Shown here piece by piece: positions 1-8,643 of a DNA stretch of 35,653 bases; position 1 is the first letter of the stretch, and each line of letters begins with the position of its first letter. The stretch covers positions 1 through 35,653 of the forward strand of contig JAUHXM010000023.1 of the NCBI GenBank assembly GCA_030426605.1, in the 5' to 3' direction. Both the position numbers and the translations under genes were made by a program. Origin of the DNA: Phycisphaerae bacterium. Lineage in GTDB: Bacteria > Planctomycetota > Phycisphaerae > Phycisphaerales > UBA1924. The notes beneath the pieces are model-generated. The model worked only from the letters and a program-made list of their open reading frames with translations, was not told the DNA's origin and did not search any database.

Positions 1-2
1 TT

Positions 3-899
3 GATGACGCCGTCTACCTCGGATCCACGCTCCTCGCGCAATCGGGCACCACGACCACCACCGGCCAGGAGTATCTCGGGTTCTACAACGCGTTCCCGAC
101 CGGCACCAACCTCGCTGCCTCCGCCGACGGTTCCAGCTGGATCGCTGAGGGGTGGCTCGACCTCGGCGCACCCGACAAGACCGAGGGCGTCGTCGTGAAT
201 GGCGCGGTGCAGATCAAGGATGGCGACCCTTTGGGTGCGGGCGAAGTCTTGTACATCCAGCACGTCGCAATGTCGGGCAACGGCAGCTGGACCGCCAAGG
301 GGGAATACAGCGATGGTCGCCACTGGATCGCAATCCAGCCCACCGGCGGGGCGCTCACCTTCATCGAGTCGAATGATCCCGTGACGCCCGGTTCCTCGGA
401 GGTCTGGAACGCGCTCTCACCTGCCGTCATCGACTCCGACGGGAACTATGCCCTCGCCGGCTCAACGTTCACGCCAGGGGGTGGCTCATCGTCCAACTAT
501 GTCCTGGTCCTCAACGGCAAGACGATCCTGGCACAAGCTGGTGACCCGATCGACCTTGATGGCGACGGGCTCCCCGATGGAAACGCCGTGCTCAGCGGTA
601 TCGCGCGCAACACACTCGCGTTCACAAGCGACGGAAACATCATCGGCCTAGCCGCGATCTTCGGCGTAACGCCCGGCCCATTCCCTGTGAATGAGGCGAT
701 ACTTGTGATCGACATCCACGACGACCCTTGCTTTGCCGACTGCGACGGCAGCGGCAGCTTGAACGTCGATGACATCGACTGCTTCGTCATGGGCTTCCTG
801 AGCGCAGACCTCGGGACAGCCGACTGCGACGCCAACGGCACCCTCAACGTCGACGACATCGATTGCTTCATCGCCGCATTCCTGGGCGGCTGCGGCTGA
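3..899 (+). CDS. Secreted protein with C-terminal GC-type dockerin-like domain (5' end outside window)
   Basis: The reading frame is open from the first bases of the window, so the gene is 5'-truncated; 298 residues are visible. The last ~55 residues hold two EF-hand-like repeats, DCDGSGSLNVDDIDCF and DCDANGTLNVDDIDCF, each with the spaced Asp/Asn residues of a calcium loop, and the protein ends in GGCG. This is the short 'GC-type' dockerin-like tail found on many secreted planctomycete proteins. The part before it is Gly/Thr/Asp-rich with short recurring blocks (for example VLVLNGKTILAQAGDPI and VVVNGAVQIKDGDPLG, which resemble each other), suggesting a beta-repeat extracellular domain. No catalytic motif is visible. 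The following gene has the same type of tail but a separate signal peptide. The domain type is seen directly; surface or matrix anchoring is inference. Confidence 0.85.
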   Translation, partial: DDAVYLGSTLLAQSGTTTTTGQEYLGFYNAFPTGTNLAASADGSSWIAEGWLDLGAPDKTEGVVVNGAVQIKDGDPLGAGEVLYIQHVAMSGNGSWTAKGEYSDGRHWIAIQPTGGALTFIESNDPVTPGSSEVWNALSPAVIDSDGNYALAGSTFTPGGGSSSNYVLVLNGKTILAQAGDPIDLDGDGLPDGNAVLSGIARNTLAFTSDGNIIGLAAIFGVTPGPFPVNEAILVIDIHDDPCFADCDGSGSLNVDDIDCFVMGFLSADLGTADCDANGTLNVDDIDCFIAAFLGGCG

Positions 900-972
900 T
901 CGCGGCCGCACCAGCCCCGCTTTGTGTCCCGCCAACGAGCCCAACGTGTGAAAACGCCGCGGTTCTTTGTTG

Positions 973-1006
973 TTGACCCGGGCCCGGTTCGCCGGTTCAA
1001 TATAAG
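973..1006 (+). promoter_or_regulatory. Weak candidate promoter for the second dockerin-tailed gene
   Basis: TTGACC (973-978) resembles a -35 box and TATAAG (1001-1006) a -10 box in an otherwise GC-rich gap. The 22-base spacing is longer than the usual 17, so the -35 assignment is doubtful; the AT-rich -10 is the better half. It would give a leader of roughly 50 bases. Confidence 0.25.
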
Positions 1007-1063
1007 AACTCGCCCGTGGGGGGCTGGCGCGCGGCTGGTCGCGACGAGTATTTGAGGTCTCAC

Positions 1064-2071
1064 ATGACACGCACCGCACCGTGCCGTCTGCTCGCCGGAC
1101 TCGTCTCGGCGGCTGCTCTGATCGCCCCCGCACTCGCCGACGGGCCCGTCCAGACCGACTACGACGCCCAGTTCTACATGCTCGACAGCAATTCAGGGGA
1201 GATCCTCGCCGGGTCGCTCGCGATGGCGACGCCCGACACCGCCTTCGACTCACCCATCGGGAACCTCGCGTCCGGGCTTGATTTCTACCCCGACGGCCGC
1301 CTCGTCGCCGCGGGCGACCTCGACGGGCTCGGCATGGTCCTGTTCATCGACCCCGAAACCGCCGACACCATCCCAATCATCTCCACCACCGACGTTGACC
1401 CGCTCGCGACCGTCCTCACCTACTTCCGCGGCGTCACCATCGCCCCCGACGGAACCATCTACACATTCATGGCTCAGCTCGGCAGCAACATCACCAAGCT
1501 CGTCCACTTCACACAATCCGGTGAGATCCTCAGCGCCAGCATCGTTCAGGATGCCGCCGGCACGCCCATCTACTGGAACTCGCGTGCCTTCACCGTCCGC
1601 CCGGACGGCGTGATCGTCACCGTCGAGACGGAACTCCCCTCGCTCGCCCCGAGCATCAAGCGCGTCGGCACCATCGACCCGGACACGGGCGTCCTCGAAG
1701 TTCTCAGCGTGTACAGCGAAGAGGGCGCGGTCTGCCGCGGGCTCGCACGCGTCGGTGAGACCGCCTTCGTCAACCTCTCCAAGAGCGGCAATCAGATCTA
1801 CACCCTCGACCTCTACACCGGGGCGCTCAGCTACGTCGTCACCGTCGAAGGACTCAGCGCCGGGTACGAGGCGTTCGGCTTCGCCATCGCGCCCGACCCA
1901 TGCGCCGCCGACATGACCTACGACGATGCCCTCAACCTGGGCGACATCGAGACCTTCGTCAACCGCTTCCTCGAGGGTTCCACCGCCGCCGACCTCGACT
2001 ACTCGCGCACCAACAACTTCGACGACCTCGACCTCTTCGTCGACTCCTACCTCGCCGGCTGCGACGACTGA
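1064..2071 (+). CDS. Exported protein with C-terminal GC-type dockerin-like domain
   Basis: 335 residues. The ATG at 1064 is chosen because it has GAGG at 1053-1056 and opens directly onto a signal peptide (positively charged MTRTAPCR, then a hydrophobic run, cleavage after ALA near residue 25); a GTG further upstream in frame lacks both. The mature part has regularly spaced segments such as GLDFYPDGRLVAAG and GVTIAPDGTIYTF, which look like blades of a beta-propeller (NHL/SMP-30-like). The last ~58 residues form a dockerin-like pair with Asp/Asn loops (NLGDIETFVNRF, NFDDLDLFVDSY) and the protein ends AGCDD. It is probably secreted and attached or displayed through the dockerin tail. No enzyme motif is recognised. 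A terminator follows at 2092. Confidence 0.88.
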   Translation: MTRTAPCRLLAGLVSAAALIAPALADGPVQTDYDAQFYMLDSNSGEILAGSLAMATPDTAFDSPIGNLASGLDFYPDGRLVAAGDLDGLGMVLFIDPETADTIPIISTTDVDPLATVLTYFRGVTIAPDGTIYTFMAQLGSNITKLVHFTQSGEILSASIVQDAAGTPIYWNSRAFTVRPDGVIVTVETELPSLAPSIKRVGTIDPDTGVLEVLSVYSEEGAVCRGLARVGETAFVNLSKSGNQIYTLDLYTGALSYVVTVEGLSAGYEAFGFAIAPDPCAADMTYDDALNLGDIETFVNRFLEGSTAADLDYSRTNNFDDLDLFVDSYLAGCDD

Positions 2072-2091
2072 CCAACCACAGCCACAGAAAA

Positions 2092-2120
2092 GGCCCGGGG
2101 TTCGCCCCCGGGCCTCTTTC
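2092..2120. terminator. Bidirectional intrinsic terminator between convergent genes
   Basis: Perfect 9-bp stem (2092-2100 with 2106-2114) and a 5-base loop. On the + strand it is followed by TCTTTC. On the - strand it is followed by TTTTCT (from the AGAAAA at 2086-2091). It lies between the stops at 2071 (+) and 2145 (-), so it can serve both genes. Confidence 0.85.
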
Positions 2121-2144
2121 ATGCGCTCATTCTGTCTCGGCCGC

Positions 2145-4115
2145 TCAGACGACCTCGAGCAGCTTCATCACGTGCGACACGACGCTCTCGGCGTCCAGCC
2201 CGCACATCTTCAGCACTTCCTCGGGCGTCCGCGCGCTCTTCGGCACGCGCTTCACGTGCAGCTGCTCAAGCGTGAACCCGTCGCCGGACTCCGCCAACGC
2301 GTCCGCGATCGCCGAGCCCAGCCCGCCGCCGTAGTTGTCCTCCATGCTGATCACGTACCCGCCGTTCTGCGCGACGATGTCCATCAGCTTGTCGGTATCA
2401 AACGGCAGCGAATACATATCGATCAGCGTCGCCGACACACCCGCCTTATCCAAGAGTTCGACCACCTGGTTGCCCACGTGGACCATGTACCCGCAGGCGC
2501 ACAACACGATGTCGCGCCCCTCGTTGAGCACCTCGAACCCGCCCAGGTTGAACACCTGGTCCTCCGAGTAGATGAACTCGGTGTCGGCCCGCAGCGTCCG
2601 CATGTACACCGCGCCCTCGTAGTCCGCCATCACGCCCGTCAGCGCGTACGCCGCGTACGCATCCGCCGGCTGGAGCACATAGCACCCCGGGTTGCCCCGG
2701 TGGTCCTCCATCGTCGTGAACGAGCGGAACCACGACACGTCGGGCAAGCTCATCTGGCTGGGCCCGTCCGCCGCGAGGGTGATGCCCGAGTGCGAACCGA
2801 CCAGCTTGATGTTCGCCCCCGACACGATCGCCATCTCGATCTGGTCGTACGCCCGGGTGAAGAACTTGCTGAACGTCGAGCAGAACGGAACCATGCCCGC
2901 CGCGCTCATCCCCGCGCCGACAGACACCATGTTCTGCTCGGCGATCTTGCACTCCACGAACCGCGGCGTCAGGTCCGCGTCCTTCGCGAACGTCTCGGCA
3001 AACGTCGAGTTGCTCACGTCCGCGTCCAGCACCGCCACGTTCGGGTTGATGTGCCCCAACGCCCGCAGCGCAATCCCGTACGCCTTCCGCGTCGCCAGCT
3101 TGCCCGTGTGCAGCAGGCTCTCCATGTCCATCGACTTCATCGCCTCGGCCAGGCTCGGCAGGTCGCCGTCCTGCTCGGGACGCGCCGTCGCCTCGCTCGG
3201 CGGCTCGATCGTGAACTGGTCCGCCCCGCTCAACGCGCTCGTCAGCTCGATCCGCCGCTGATCCAGCTCGACCAACGCCCGCTCGAGCGCCTCGCCCGTC
3301 GGCGGCTTGCCGTGCCAGCCGCCGCCCTGGATGCTCTCCGCTCCCCAGCCCTTGACGGTCTTCGCGACCACCGCCCGCGGCTGCGCCTGGTCGTCCGTGC
3401 TGTCCGCCGCGAACGCGTCCAACGCCGCCTTGATCTGGTCCGGCGCGTGCCCGTCGATCTCATCGACCTCGAACCCCGCCGCACGCAGCTTCGCCGCGAT
3501 CGTCTCGGCGGACTGCATGTCGCTCACGCGTCCCGCCTGCCCGTACTCGTTGCAGTTGAAGATCGGCAGCACGTTCGTCAGCCCGTGGTCGGCGATGAAG
3601 TCCACCGCTTCCCAGACCTGCCCCTCGCGCGCCTCCCCGTCGCCGATGATGCAATACACGCGCCGGTCCAGCCCCTCGATCCGCGCCGCCTTGCCCACGC
3701 CCGCCGCCACGCTCAGCCCCTGGCCGAGCGAGCCCGTCGCCGCGTCGAAGAAGGGGAAGCCCTCCACCGGGTTCGGGTGCCCGTCGAGCACGCTGTCGGC
3801 CGCGCGCAGCGACGATAGGTCGTCCGTCGTCAGCCGCCGCATCTCCTCACCCGGCTTGCCCACCATCACGCCCAGCCGCGACGTCGCGGCGTACACCGCT
3901 GGCACCGCGTGACCCTCAGAAAGAACCAGCCGGTCGCTCGTCGGGTACGCCGGGTAGTCCGGGCTCCACCGCATCGAGCTGAAGAGGAGGACCGTCACAA
4001 TGTGCCCGATGCTCATCGCGCTGGTCGGGTGCCCGCTGCCCGCCTGGGCGCACATCTCGAGCGCCAGCCGATCAATCTCAATCGCCTGCGCGTGGACCGC
4101 CGCCTCATAGCTCAT
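2145..4115 (-). CDS. tkt: Transketolase
   Basis: 656 residues, the usual length for a full transketolase, which moves two-carbon ketol units between sugar phosphates in the pentose phosphate pathway using thiamine diphosphate (cytosol). Visible features: the N-terminal SGHP (27-30), SEGHA (66-70), the thiamine-diphosphate/metal motif starting GDG at 158-160 and running to the Asn residues near 187-189, the start of the pyrimidine-binding half near residue 320, the catalytic Glu in AEQNM, and LAADGPSQMS. The ATG at 4115 is chosen over an upstream in-frame start because GGAGGAA lies just before it and the family's N-terminus begins there. It stands alone, convergent with the dockerin gene and divergent from dnaN across a 344-base gap. 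A dihydroxyacetone-synthase-like specificity cannot be excluded from sequence alone. Confidence 0.96.
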   Translation of the reverse strand: MSYEAAVHAQAIEIDRLALEMCAQAGSGHPTSAMSIGHIVTVLLFSSMRWSPDYPAYPTSDRLVLSEGHAVPAVYAATSRLGVMVGKPGEEMRRLTTDDLSSLRAADSVLDGHPNPVEGFPFFDAATGSLGQGLSVAAGVGKAARIEGLDRRVYCIIGDGEAREGQVWEAVDFIADHGLTNVLPIFNCNEYGQAGRVSDMQSAETIAAKLRAAGFEVDEIDGHAPDQIKAALDAFAADSTDDQAQPRAVVAKTVKGWGAESIQGGGWHGKPPTGEALERALVELDQRRIELTSALSGADQFTIEPPSEATARPEQDGDLPSLAEAMKSMDMESLLHTGKLATRKAYGIALRALGHINPNVAVLDADVSNSTFAETFAKDADLTPRFVECKIAEQNMVSVGAGMSAAGMVPFCSTFSKFFTRAYDQIEMAIVSGANIKLVGSHSGITLAADGPSQMSLPDVSWFRSFTTMEDHRGNPGCYVLQPADAYAAYALTGVMADYEGAVYMRTLRADTEFIYSEDQVFNLGGFEVLNEGRDIVLCACGYMVHVGNQVVELLDKAGVSATLIDMYSLPFDTDKLMDIVAQNGGYVISMEDNYGGGLGSAIADALAESGDGFTLEQLHVKRVPKSARTPEEVLKMCGLDAESVVSHVMKLLEVV

Positions 4116-4459
4116 GCCGTTCCTCCAAAAACAACCGCCGCCGCATCCCCAGCCCCTCACCGGCCTGTCGTATGACAGAAGGGGGCCCGGATCGCGGCGG
4201 CGACCAAAGTTCGTGCGTACCAACCCACAATAGCCCCACTCACCCCCCACAACCCCCCCGGACACCGCTCAAACCACCATTTTCACGCTCTCCACGCACC
4301 GTCCACACGCCCTCCACAACCCCTCGCCCGCACCGGCGGGGGATAGACTTACCCCCAACCACAAGACCTCGCCCGTCCGGGACTCCGAGCCGACGCTCGG
4401 GCCCGCGTCCGGGCCGGCCCCCCGAAGGGGCTTGACCACGCCAACGGGGGAGACCCGCT
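4116..4459. other. Gene-free divergent region between tkt and dnaN
   Basis: 344 bases with no credible gene. It contains a perfect 5-bp inverted repeat CTGTC-GTAT-GACAG (4165-4178), a run of C-tracts (4224-4259, listed separately), a TAGACT hexamer (4344-4349) that could be a -10 for dnaN but has no -35 partner, and two small hairpins in the dnaN leader (CCGAGC/GCTCGG at 4385-4400 and CCCC-GAA-GGGG near 4420-4430). The dnaN ribosome binding site is GGGGGAG at 4446-4452. None of the regulatory readings is strong. Confidence 0.4.
4224..4259 (-). other. Putative G-quadruplex motif upstream of tkt
   Basis: Four C-runs on the + strand (4224-4226, 4234-4237, 4243-4248, 4253-4259) with gaps of 7, 5 and 4 bases satisfy the G3+N1-7 rule on the - strand. 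The motif lies ~110-145 bases before the tkt start, on the strand that is non-template for tkt. In a GC-rich genome some such motifs arise by chance. Confidence 0.45.
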
Positions 4460-5623
4460 ATGAAGGTTGTGTGCGATCGCGGAGCCCTGCTCGAAGCGGT
4501 CAACCTCGTGTCCGCCGTCACCGCCACACGCACCCCAAAGCCACAGCTCGGGTGCGTCAAGCTCTCCGCCGCCGACGGCGAACTCGTCATGGCCGCCACC
4601 GACGCCGAGGTCGGCCTCACCCTCCGCATCGGACGCGTGGACGTCGCCGAGGAAGGCGACGCCCTCATCCCCGCCGACAAGCTCCGACAGATCGTCGGCG
4701 CCGAGGACAACGAGCCCACCCTCACCATCGACGCCTCCGGCGACCTCGCCACCATCTCCGGCGCCGACGCCGAGTTCAAGCTCAACACCTACCCCGCGAC
4801 AGACTTCCCCGCCGTCCCAGACTTCAACGCCATCGCCAAGGGCGCCGGCGGCAACCACCCCGCGCGCACCGTCTTCGCCATCGATGCAGGCTCCTTCGAA
4901 GCCCTCGTCGCCCGCACCCTCTTCGCCGCAGCACGCGAGAACTCCCGCTACGCCATCAACGGCGTCCTCATGAACCGCGAGGGCAAGAAGCTCGAGATGG
5001 TCGCCACCGACGGCCGCCGCCTCGCCAAGTGCACCGCCTCCATCGAGGGCTCCTCCGGAGACGACTCCGCCGGGTGCATCGTCCCCTCAAAGGCGCTCTC
5101 GCTCCTGCTCAAGCTCGCCGGCGACGACGCCGAGCCCATCAACGTCGCCGTCAGCGACAACCAGATCGTCTTCGCCTTCGGCGAAGACGCCGCCGACTCA
5201 CGCGCCGTCCTCAGCTCCAACCTCGTCGAGGGCACCTTCCCCCCCTACGAGGACGTCATCCCCAAGGACCAGGACATCAAGGTCACCTTCGACCGCGACG
5301 TCCTCGCCTCCGCCGTCCGCCGCGCCGCCCTGCTCACCAACGAAGAATCCCGCGGCGTCCGCATGGCCTTCTCCGGCGCCGACAAAAAGCTCCAGCTCTC
5401 CAGCCGCGCCCCAGAAATGGGCGAGGCCAAGGTGGACGTCGACCTCGCCGGCTACGACGGCAACGACATCGAGATCGGCTTCAACCCCGCCTTCATCACC
5501 GACGCCCTCAAAGTCATCCACGACCCGAGCGTCCTCATCGAGCTCAAGGCGTCCAACAAGCCGGGCCTGCTCCGCTCGGGCGACGACTTCGTCTACGTCG
5601 TCATGCCCGTCAACCTGCAGTAG
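4460..5623 (+). CDS. dnaN: DNA polymerase III beta subunit (sliding clamp)
   Basis: 387 residues, close to the family's ~370. The protein forms the dimeric ring that tethers DNA polymerase III to DNA. It starts MKVVCDRGALLEAVNLVS, ends in the family's characteristic VVMPVNLQ, and has three similar ~125-residue domains; AINGVLMN in the middle domain is a family signature region. GGGGGAG sits 7 bases before the ATG. Unlike the common dnaA-dnaN order, dnaN lies ~18 kb from dnaA here. It is convergent with a small membrane-protein gene only 20 bases downstream, with no clear terminator between them. Codons are strongly C-ending. Confidence 0.97.
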   Translation: MKVVCDRGALLEAVNLVSAVTATRTPKPQLGCVKLSAADGELVMAATDAEVGLTLRIGRVDVAEEGDALIPADKLRQIVGAEDNEPTLTIDASGDLATISGADAEFKLNTYPATDFPAVPDFNAIAKGAGGNHPARTVFAIDAGSFEALVARTLFAAARENSRYAINGVLMNREGKKLEMVATDGRRLAKCTASIEGSSGDDSAGCIVPSKALSLLLKLAGDDAEPINVAVSDNQIVFAFGEDAADSRAVLSSNLVEGTFPPYEDVIPKDQDIKVTFDRDVLASAVRRAALLTNEESRGVRMAFSGADKKLQLSSRAPEMGEAKVDVDLAGYDGNDIEIGFNPAFITDALKVIHDPSVLIELKASNKPGLLRSGDDFVYVVMPVNLQ

Positions 5624-5643
5624 GCCCGCCTCCTCGATGCGCC

Positions 5644-5907
5644 TCAGCGACCCCCGCCCTCGCCACGCTTGATGCTCGCCTCCAGGCGCATCGCCCCCAT
5701 CGTGACGACAGGCAGCACGAACAGCGCCACCACCGCCGCCAGCTCGGCGTCGCTCGCGCTCGCCGCGCCCCCGTCCCGGAACAGCCCGAACGCGAACGCC
5801 GCGCCCGCCGCAACGCACACAAGCCCCGCCGCGATCATCCCGACGCGACGCACGGCGTACCCGATCCGGCTCACATCAGACCTCACCCATGCCCCCGTGC
5901 CATCCAT
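5644..5907 (-). CDS. Small two-helix membrane protein
   Basis: About 87 residues if it starts at the ATG at 5907; in-frame ATGs at 5946 and 5958 would add 13 or 17 residues. There are two hydrophobic stretches (about residues 21-43 and 55-73) around a short Gly/Ala/Ser-rich loop, and a basic Gly-rich tail. GAGGGG lies close before the 5907 ATG. A TATCGT hexamer on the same strand at 5962-5967 could drive transcription. No family is recognised. The gene sits between dnaN (convergent) and bamA (divergent). The existence of a coding frame with two clean helices is reasonable but the start is uncertain. Confidence 0.5.
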   Translation of the reverse strand: MDGTGAWVRSDVSRIGYAVRRVGMIAAGLVCVAAGAAFAFGLFRDGGAASASDAELAAVVALFVLPVVTMGAMRLEASIKRGEGGGR

Positions 5908-6026
5908 GACCCCTCGCGCGGCCCCTCGTGTTCCGAGGGCCCGCATCGTGGGTGTCATCCGACGATATTCGCCCGCCCCGCACGTTTCCCGAGGGTCCCC
6001 GGTTTGTGTTCCCCGCGCCGTCGGGG

Positions 6027-6032
6027 TATCGT
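6027..6032 (+). promoter_or_regulatory. -10-like hexamer just before bamA
   Basis: TATCGT with 8 bases to the bamA ATG. No Shine-Dalgarno sequence lies between it and the start, so a leaderless or near-leaderless message is likely. No -35 consensus is visible. Confidence 0.4.
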
Positions 6033-6040
6033 CCGCTCCA

Positions 6041-8527
6041 ATGAGGGTGAGTCCAGGAAGGATCGGCACCCGTGCTCACACCACGGGCCGCCCGGCGCGA
6101 TCACGGACGCTCGCGGCGGTGCTCGGCGCGCTCGGCAGCGCCGCGATCCCATGCGCCCCCATCGCCACCCTCGCACTCCCGATCACCATCGCCTACGCCC
6201 AGCCGGCCGACGACCCGAACGAGTCGCGCCCCATCCGCGCCATCCGCGTCGTCACCCCCCAGCCCGACGGCTCCCTCGCCGACCTCCCCGAGCCCATGCT
6301 CGGCCAGGCGATCAACAACATCCGCTCGTACCCCGGCGCCCCCTACCAACGCGCCACCGTGGACAACGACATCCGCCGCCTCAACCGCCTCGGCACGTTC
6401 TCCTCCGTGGAGTCCGCCGTCCAACGCCTGGACACCGGCTCGGTCGATCTCATCTTCACCGTCGTCCCGCGCCCCGTGATCGTGGACGTCCAGGTCTCCG
6501 GCAACACCCGCCTGTCAGACCAGGAACTCGCCGGACAGGTGGACCTCCTCGCCGGCACGCCCATCGACCGCTTCCAGGTGGACCGCGCCGCGCGACGCAT
6601 CGAGGAACTCTACCGCGAAGAAGGTTTCTACTTCGCGCAGGTCACCCTCGATGAGCAGGTCCTCGATGAGTCGAACATCGTCCTCTTCACCATCCGCGAG
6701 GGCGAACGCGTCAAGGTCACCGATCTCCGCTTCGAGGGCAACACCGCGTTCGAGCCACGCGAGCTCCGCCGCGAGCTCGAGACCAAGACCGCCAGCATCC
6801 TCCGGCGCGGCCAGCTCGACGACGACAAGCTCGACGCCGACATCACCGGCCTCATCGTCTTCTACCGCGACGCCGGCTACCTCGACGTCCGCGCCGACCG
6901 CCTGATCACGCCCTCACCCAACGGCAAAGAAGCAATCGTCACCTACGTCATCGACGAAGGCCCCCTCTACACCCTCCGCTCCGTGGGCGCCGAATTCGAG
7001 ACCGCCACCGACGAGCCCGCCGTCTACGACACCCAGCAGATCGCCGGCCTCATCGGCATCAAGCCGGGCGACGCCTACGGCGTCAAGGCCCTCACCGACG
7101 CCCTCAACACCATCGCACGCGCCTACGGCCAGCAGGGCTACACCGACGTCCAGGTCACCCGCGTCGAACGCCGAGACCCCGACGAGCCACTCGTGGACCT
7201 CATCATCCGCATCGACGAGGGCAACCGCTACAGGACCGGCGAAGTCGTCATCCAGGGCAACCCCCTCACCAAACAAAACGTCATCCGACGCCACGTCGAG
7301 GTCCGACCCGAACGCCCCCTCGACAACAACGCGATCGAGGACACCGAACGCCGCCTCCGCCAGCTCAACCTCTTCAACTTCGCGCCAAACGCCACCCGCA
7401 TCACACTCCAGCCGCCAGACCCCCTCGAACCCGAGTACCGCGACGTCCTCGTCGAAGTCGAGGAAACCAACACCGGCGACATCTCCATCGGCGGCGCGCT
7501 CTCCTCAGACTCGGGCGTCGTCGGACGCATCGGCATCACCCAGCGCAACTTCGACCTCTTCGACACACCCGACTCGCCCGGCGAGTTCTTCTCCGGCCGC
7601 GCATTCCGCGGCGCCGGCCAGACCTTCAGCTTCGAGATCCTCCCGGGCGACCGCGTCCAGACCTACTCCATCTCACTCTCCGACCCCTATCTCCTCGAGT
7701 CCGACTACTCGGGCAACGTCTCCCTCTTCTACCGCAACCGCGACTTCGACGAGTTCGACGAAGAACGCTTCGGCACACGCTTCGGCTTCGGCCGACGCTT
7801 CGGCACACGCTGGAACGGCAACCTCGGCTTCCGCGTCGAAGCCATCGAACTCGGCGACCTCGAGCCCAACCGCCCGGTGGACATCTTCGCCGTCGCCGAC
7901 CAGAACGTCCTCTCCACCGTCTCACTCTCGCTCTCACGCAACACCCTCGACAACCCCTACCGCCCGACCCGCGGCGCCACCTCGCGCGTCTCCGTCGAGC
8001 AGGCCGGGCTCACCGACTTCGACTACACCAAGTTCTCCGCCTCACACCGCGTCTTCATCCCCATCCGCGAAGACTACCTCGGACGCTCCACCGTCTTCTC
8101 CATGGGCGCCGAGGTCGGCTACGTCCCCCAGTCAGAAGACGACATCCCCACGTACGAACGCTTCTACCTCGGCGGCCAGTCCTTCCGAGGCTTCGACTTC
8201 CGCACCGTCTCGCCCAAGGGCATCCGCAACGACACCCTCACCCTCGGCGACGACCCCGTGGGCGGCACCTGGCTCTTCTTCCTCGGCGCCGAGATCAACC
8301 AGCCCATCTTTGAGGACGTCTTCTCCGTCGTCGCCTTCATCGACTCGGGCACCGTCACCAACGACCCCGGGTTCGACGACTACCGCGTCTCCGTCGGCTT
8401 CGGCTTCCGCTTCTACGTCCAGGCCCTCAGCCCCGCCCCCCTCGCCTTCGACTTCGGGTTCCCCCTCGTCGAGCAGGACGGCGACGAATCACGCCTGTTC
8501 ACCTTCACGGTGGACCTGCCCTTCTAG
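6041..8527 (+). CDS. bamA: Outer membrane protein assembly factor BamA (Omp85 family)
   Basis: 828 residues. BamA folds and inserts beta-barrel proteins into the outer membrane. A hydrophobic export segment (about residues 23-53, likely cleavage after AYA) is followed by a string of POTRA domains from ~64 (for example VDVQVSGNTRLSDQELAG and VTDLRFEGNTAFEPREL), then the C-terminal barrel. The Omp85 signature GGQSFRGF is at 711-718, and the last residue is Phe, as expected of barrel proteins. The ATG at 6041 is chosen because the frame further upstream would overlap the opposite-strand gene and would bury the signal sequence. A GTG two codons later is an alternative. Within the barrel, a 16-base direct repeat (7765-7780 and 7795-7810) encodes the duplicated RFGTR. 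It heads the ompH-lpxD-lpxC block. Confidence 0.95.
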   Translation: MRVSPGRIGTRAHTTGRPARSRTLAAVLGALGSAAIPCAPIATLALPITIAYAQPADDPNESRPIRAIRVVTPQPDGSLADLPEPMLGQAINNIRSYPGAPYQRATVDNDIRRLNRLGTFSSVESAVQRLDTGSVDLIFTVVPRPVIVDVQVSGNTRLSDQELAGQVDLLAGTPIDRFQVDRAARRIEELYREEGFYFAQVTLDEQVLDESNIVLFTIREGERVKVTDLRFEGNTAFEPRELRRELETKTASILRRGQLDDDKLDADITGLIVFYRDAGYLDVRADRLITPSPNGKEAIVTYVIDEGPLYTLRSVGAEFETATDEPAVYDTQQIAGLIGIKPGDAYGVKALTDALNTIARAYGQQGYTDVQVTRVERRDPDEPLVDLIIRIDEGNRYRTGEVVIQGNPLTKQNVIRRHVEVRPERPLDNNAIEDTERRLRQLNLFNFAPNATRITLQPPDPLEPEYRDVLVEVEETNTGDISIGGALSSDSGVVGRIGITQRNFDLFDTPDSPGEFFSGRAFRGAGQTFSFEILPGDRVQTYSISLSDPYLLESDYSGNVSLFYRNRDFDEFDEERFGTRFGFGRRFGTRWNGNLGFRVEAIELGDLEPNRPVDIFAVADQNVLSTVSLSLSRNTLDNPYRPTRGATSRVSVEQAGLTDFDYTKFSASHRVFIPIREDYLGRSTVFSMGAEVGYVPQSEDDIPTYERFYLGGQSFRGFDFRTVSPKGIRNDTLTLGDDPVGGTWLFFLGAEINQPIFEDVFSVVAFIDSGTVTNDPGFDDYRVSVGFGFRFYVQALSPAPLAFDFGFPLVEQDGDESRLFTFTVDLPF

Positions 8528-8643
8528 AGCCCGCCGCAACCCCACCGGGACCGCGGGCCAACAATCAGGGCAGCACCCGCCCCGGGCAACGCCCCCGGCA
8601 CGAACCAGCACACCGTCTGACCCAAACCAAGGAGGCCCCGGTC

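Noticed and set aside
1926-3818. Very long open frame on the + strand opposite transketolase
   Set aside because: Arg/His/Leu-rich shadow; the - strand holds an intact transketolase with a ribosome binding site. Long antisense frames are normal in DNA this GC-rich.
4116-4459. Possible oriC between tkt and dnaN
   Set aside because: Several CCACA words occur but none is a good DnaA box, there is no AT-rich block, and + strand composition stays C-rich on both sides.
4432-6654. Long Arg-rich open frame on the + strand through dnaN and bamA
   Set aside because: Alternative frame over dnaN and bamA; composition is that of frame-shifted GC-rich coding DNA, with no domain.
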